From Edaphobacter dinghuensis (lineage in GTDB: Bacteria; Acidobacteriota; Terriglobia; Terriglobales; Acidobacteriaceae), in contig NZ_BMGT01000003.1 of NCBI RefSeq assembly GCF_014640335.1, positions 541,149-605,148 of the forward strand: a DNA stretch of 64,000 nucleotides, read 5' to 3'. Positions 62,936 through 64,000 of this stretch are shown in pieces (position 1 is the first letter of the stretch; every line of letters begins with the position of its first letter). The notes beneath the pieces are model-generated. The model saw only the letters and a program-made list of their open reading frames with translations. It did no database searches and was not told where the DNA came from. The position numbers and the translations under genes were made by a program.

Positions 62936-63553
62936 TTATCGCGGCGGTGGGGGCGGTAACAACGGTTCGACATCGAGCAACTGTTGGAGCGTACCGCGCT
63001 CCTGATCGGAGAACTGTCCGCGGAAGCGGTCTGAATTGAGCGTGGCCTGACGCTGAGCAGGAGGCATCTCTCGCAGATCGCGGAAGGCGCGCGCGACCAT
63101 GCGGCGGCGGTCCATCGGAAGTGCGCCAAGTTGCTGCATGGCTCCACGAACCTGCTGCCGTTGTGGCGGACTGAGACGCTCAATGGCTTCATTGTGCTCA
63201 ATCATGCGGCGACGCTGATCGGGAGGCATGCCGTTGAGCTGGGTCAACCGGTCACGCAGATGCTGCTGGGTCTGCGGCGGAAGCTGGCGAAAGCCGGGCT
63301 CGTTTTCAAGGGCGCGCTGCTGCTGGGCAAGCGGCATGTTGCTGTGGCGATTCATCCACTGCTCCAGATGCTCCTGGTTTTGTCCTCTTTGTCCTTGGTT
63401 GGGGAATGCGCGCATCTCCCGCTGCCCACCGCCGCCGCCAAATCCGCGACGCCCACCACCGGGTGGTCCCGCGAAGGCCGCAGAGCAGCTTGCGAGCACC
63501 AGAACAGCCAGTGCTGACTGGAGCACACGTCGGAATTTGGCCGAGAGCAGCAT
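62936..63553 (-). CDS. DUF3106 family exported protein
   Basis: A 205-residue protein with a signal peptide (about residues 1-28, ending AAFAG), a glycine/arginine-rich stretch (PPGGGRRGFGGGGGQR) and a glutamine/arginine-rich helical body with the DUF3106 repeat pattern: QWMNRHSNMPLAQQQRAL, FRQLPPQTQQHLRDRLTQLN, RLSPPQRQQVRGAMQQL, FRDLREMPPAQRQATL. The family is of unknown function and often sits near sigma/anti-sigma genes. ATG 63553 is preferred because the signal peptide begins there; 63595 is possible. It ends close to the transposon's right flank. Confidence 0.82.
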   Translation of the reverse strand: MLLSAKFRRVLQSALAVLVLASCSAAFAGPPGGGRRGFGGGGGQREMRAFPNQGQRGQNQEHLEQWMNRHSNMPLAQQQRALENEPGFRQLPPQTQQHLRDRLTQLNGMPPDQRRRMIEHNEAIERLSPPQRQQVRGAMQQLGALPMDRRRMVARAFRDLREMPPAQRQATLNSDRFRGQFSDQERGTLQQLLDVEPLLPPPPPR

Positions 63554-63646
63554 GGGTCTTAAGGTTGCAGCGTTGATGGACTGGTGAAACAACATTTTAT
63601 TCTGAAACGGATATGGCTAATGTATCTCCCTCATAGTAAATAGCTG

Positions 63647-64000
63647 CTAACTGCTAGGAAGGGCACCGGAGTTGTCGTTGCTGGAGTTGTCATCCTGTAA
63701 AAGCAGATTCATCGTCTGCAAGGCTTGGTCGTTCTTGTCGAGGATCTGAAGATCATTCACAGTGGCAGAGACCTGCGCCTTGGCCGGATGCGGGAAGCCG
63801 GAGAGATCGGCGAAGGTTCCGCCGGCGATCAAAAAGGCTACGGCAAGGGCTCCGGCAACTGCCGGGCGGAACTGTCGGCCAGTGTTGAACAGGAGGCGGC
63901 TTCGCATCCGCTCAAACCACCCTGCAGCGGGCAGCTCCTGCTCTTCGCGCAGGCGAACCGCCAGCTTCTGGTCAAAATAAGGAGAGGGCTCCGGCGCCTG
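63647..64000 (-). CDS. single-span membrane protein, possibly anti-sigma-like (5' end outside window)
   Basis: The frame is open to the window edge at 64000, so only the C-terminal 117 residues are seen. A charged cytoplasmic part (PYFDQKLAVRLREEQ) precedes one membrane helix (AVAGALAVAFLIAGGTFADL) and a periplasmic tail with VNDLQILDKNDQALQTMNLLLQDD. This layout resembles anti-sigma factors or the membrane proteins that neighbour DUF3106 genes. It lies 93 bases upstream of the DUF3106 start, in the same direction, so the two are probably cotranscribed. No zinc-finger motif can be judged from the visible part. Confidence 0.65.
   Translation of the reverse strand, partial: QAPEPSPYFDQKLAVRLREEQELPAAGWFERMRSRLLFNTGRQFRPAVAGALAVAFLIAGGTFADLSGFPHPAKAQVSATVNDLQILDKNDQALQTMNLLLQDDNSSNDNSGALPSS

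Overview
The window looks like a chromosomal segment of a Gram-negative soil bacterium, most likely an acidobacterium of the Acidobacteriaceae (Terriglobus/Edaphobacter/Granulicella type). This is inferred from the moderately GC-rich coding style, lipid A genes, plant-polysaccharide hydrolases (GH8, GH77, GH115, GH9), many GTG/TTG starts behind strong Shine-Dalgarno sequences, a DUF3106 protein and TonB-type envelope proteins. No rRNA, tRNA or CRISPR array was seen.

Layout. 1-8 kb: the end of a GH8 enzyme, a GH77 4-alpha-glucanotransferase, a Rossmann-only dehydrogenase-like protein, a pair of MacB-type ABC permeases, and a secreted M1-peptidase-like protein whose zinc site is destroyed. 8-15 kb: lipid-A disaccharide synthase behind an MsbA-like exporter, a DUF1223 protein, a HemW-like radical SAM protein and threonine aldolase. 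15-24 kb: a CHASE3/PAS histidine kinase with a single-domain receiver, then a complete phosphate module (phoB-phoR, pstS-pstC-pstA-pstB-phoU) with candidate Pho boxes. 24-32 kb: an AddA/AddB-like recombination helicase-nuclease pair, an MFS protein, and a CusF-SCO fusion lipoprotein. 32-37 kb: envelope genes (two paralogous beta-barrels, an M48-like protein with a broken active site, a TonB-like protein). 37-43.5 kb: galE, a DUF421 protein and two fluoride-resistance genes (crcB/Fluc and a CLC-type antiporter), each behind its own fluoride riboswitch, with a GH115 gene between them on the other strand. 43.5-59 kb: GH9, M3 peptidase, acetyl-CoA synthetase, a multi-PAS kinase, HU, SppA, a glycosyltransferase, a beta-propeller lipoprotein and proline dehydrogenase.

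59.1-62.9 kb: an AT-richer transposon of 3,750 bp. It has 23-bp terminal inverted repeats with one mismatch and a perfect 8-bp target duplication (TTTAGCGG). Besides an IS1595/ISXO2-type transposase it carries two passenger pairs: an ImmA/IrrE-type metallopeptidase translationally coupled to a two-helix membrane protein, and an unrecognised 287-aa protein coupled to a PIN-domain nuclease. This cargo is the best candidate here for an undescribed system. The window ends in a DUF3106 protein and a partial membrane protein.

The strongest regulatory results are the two fluoride riboswitches, each with a clear hairpin that would hide the ribosome binding site and is mutually exclusive with the aptamer, and the 11-bp-phased GTTAAC-like repeats before phoB and pstS. 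All functional calls rest on motif recognition by eye; no database search was run.
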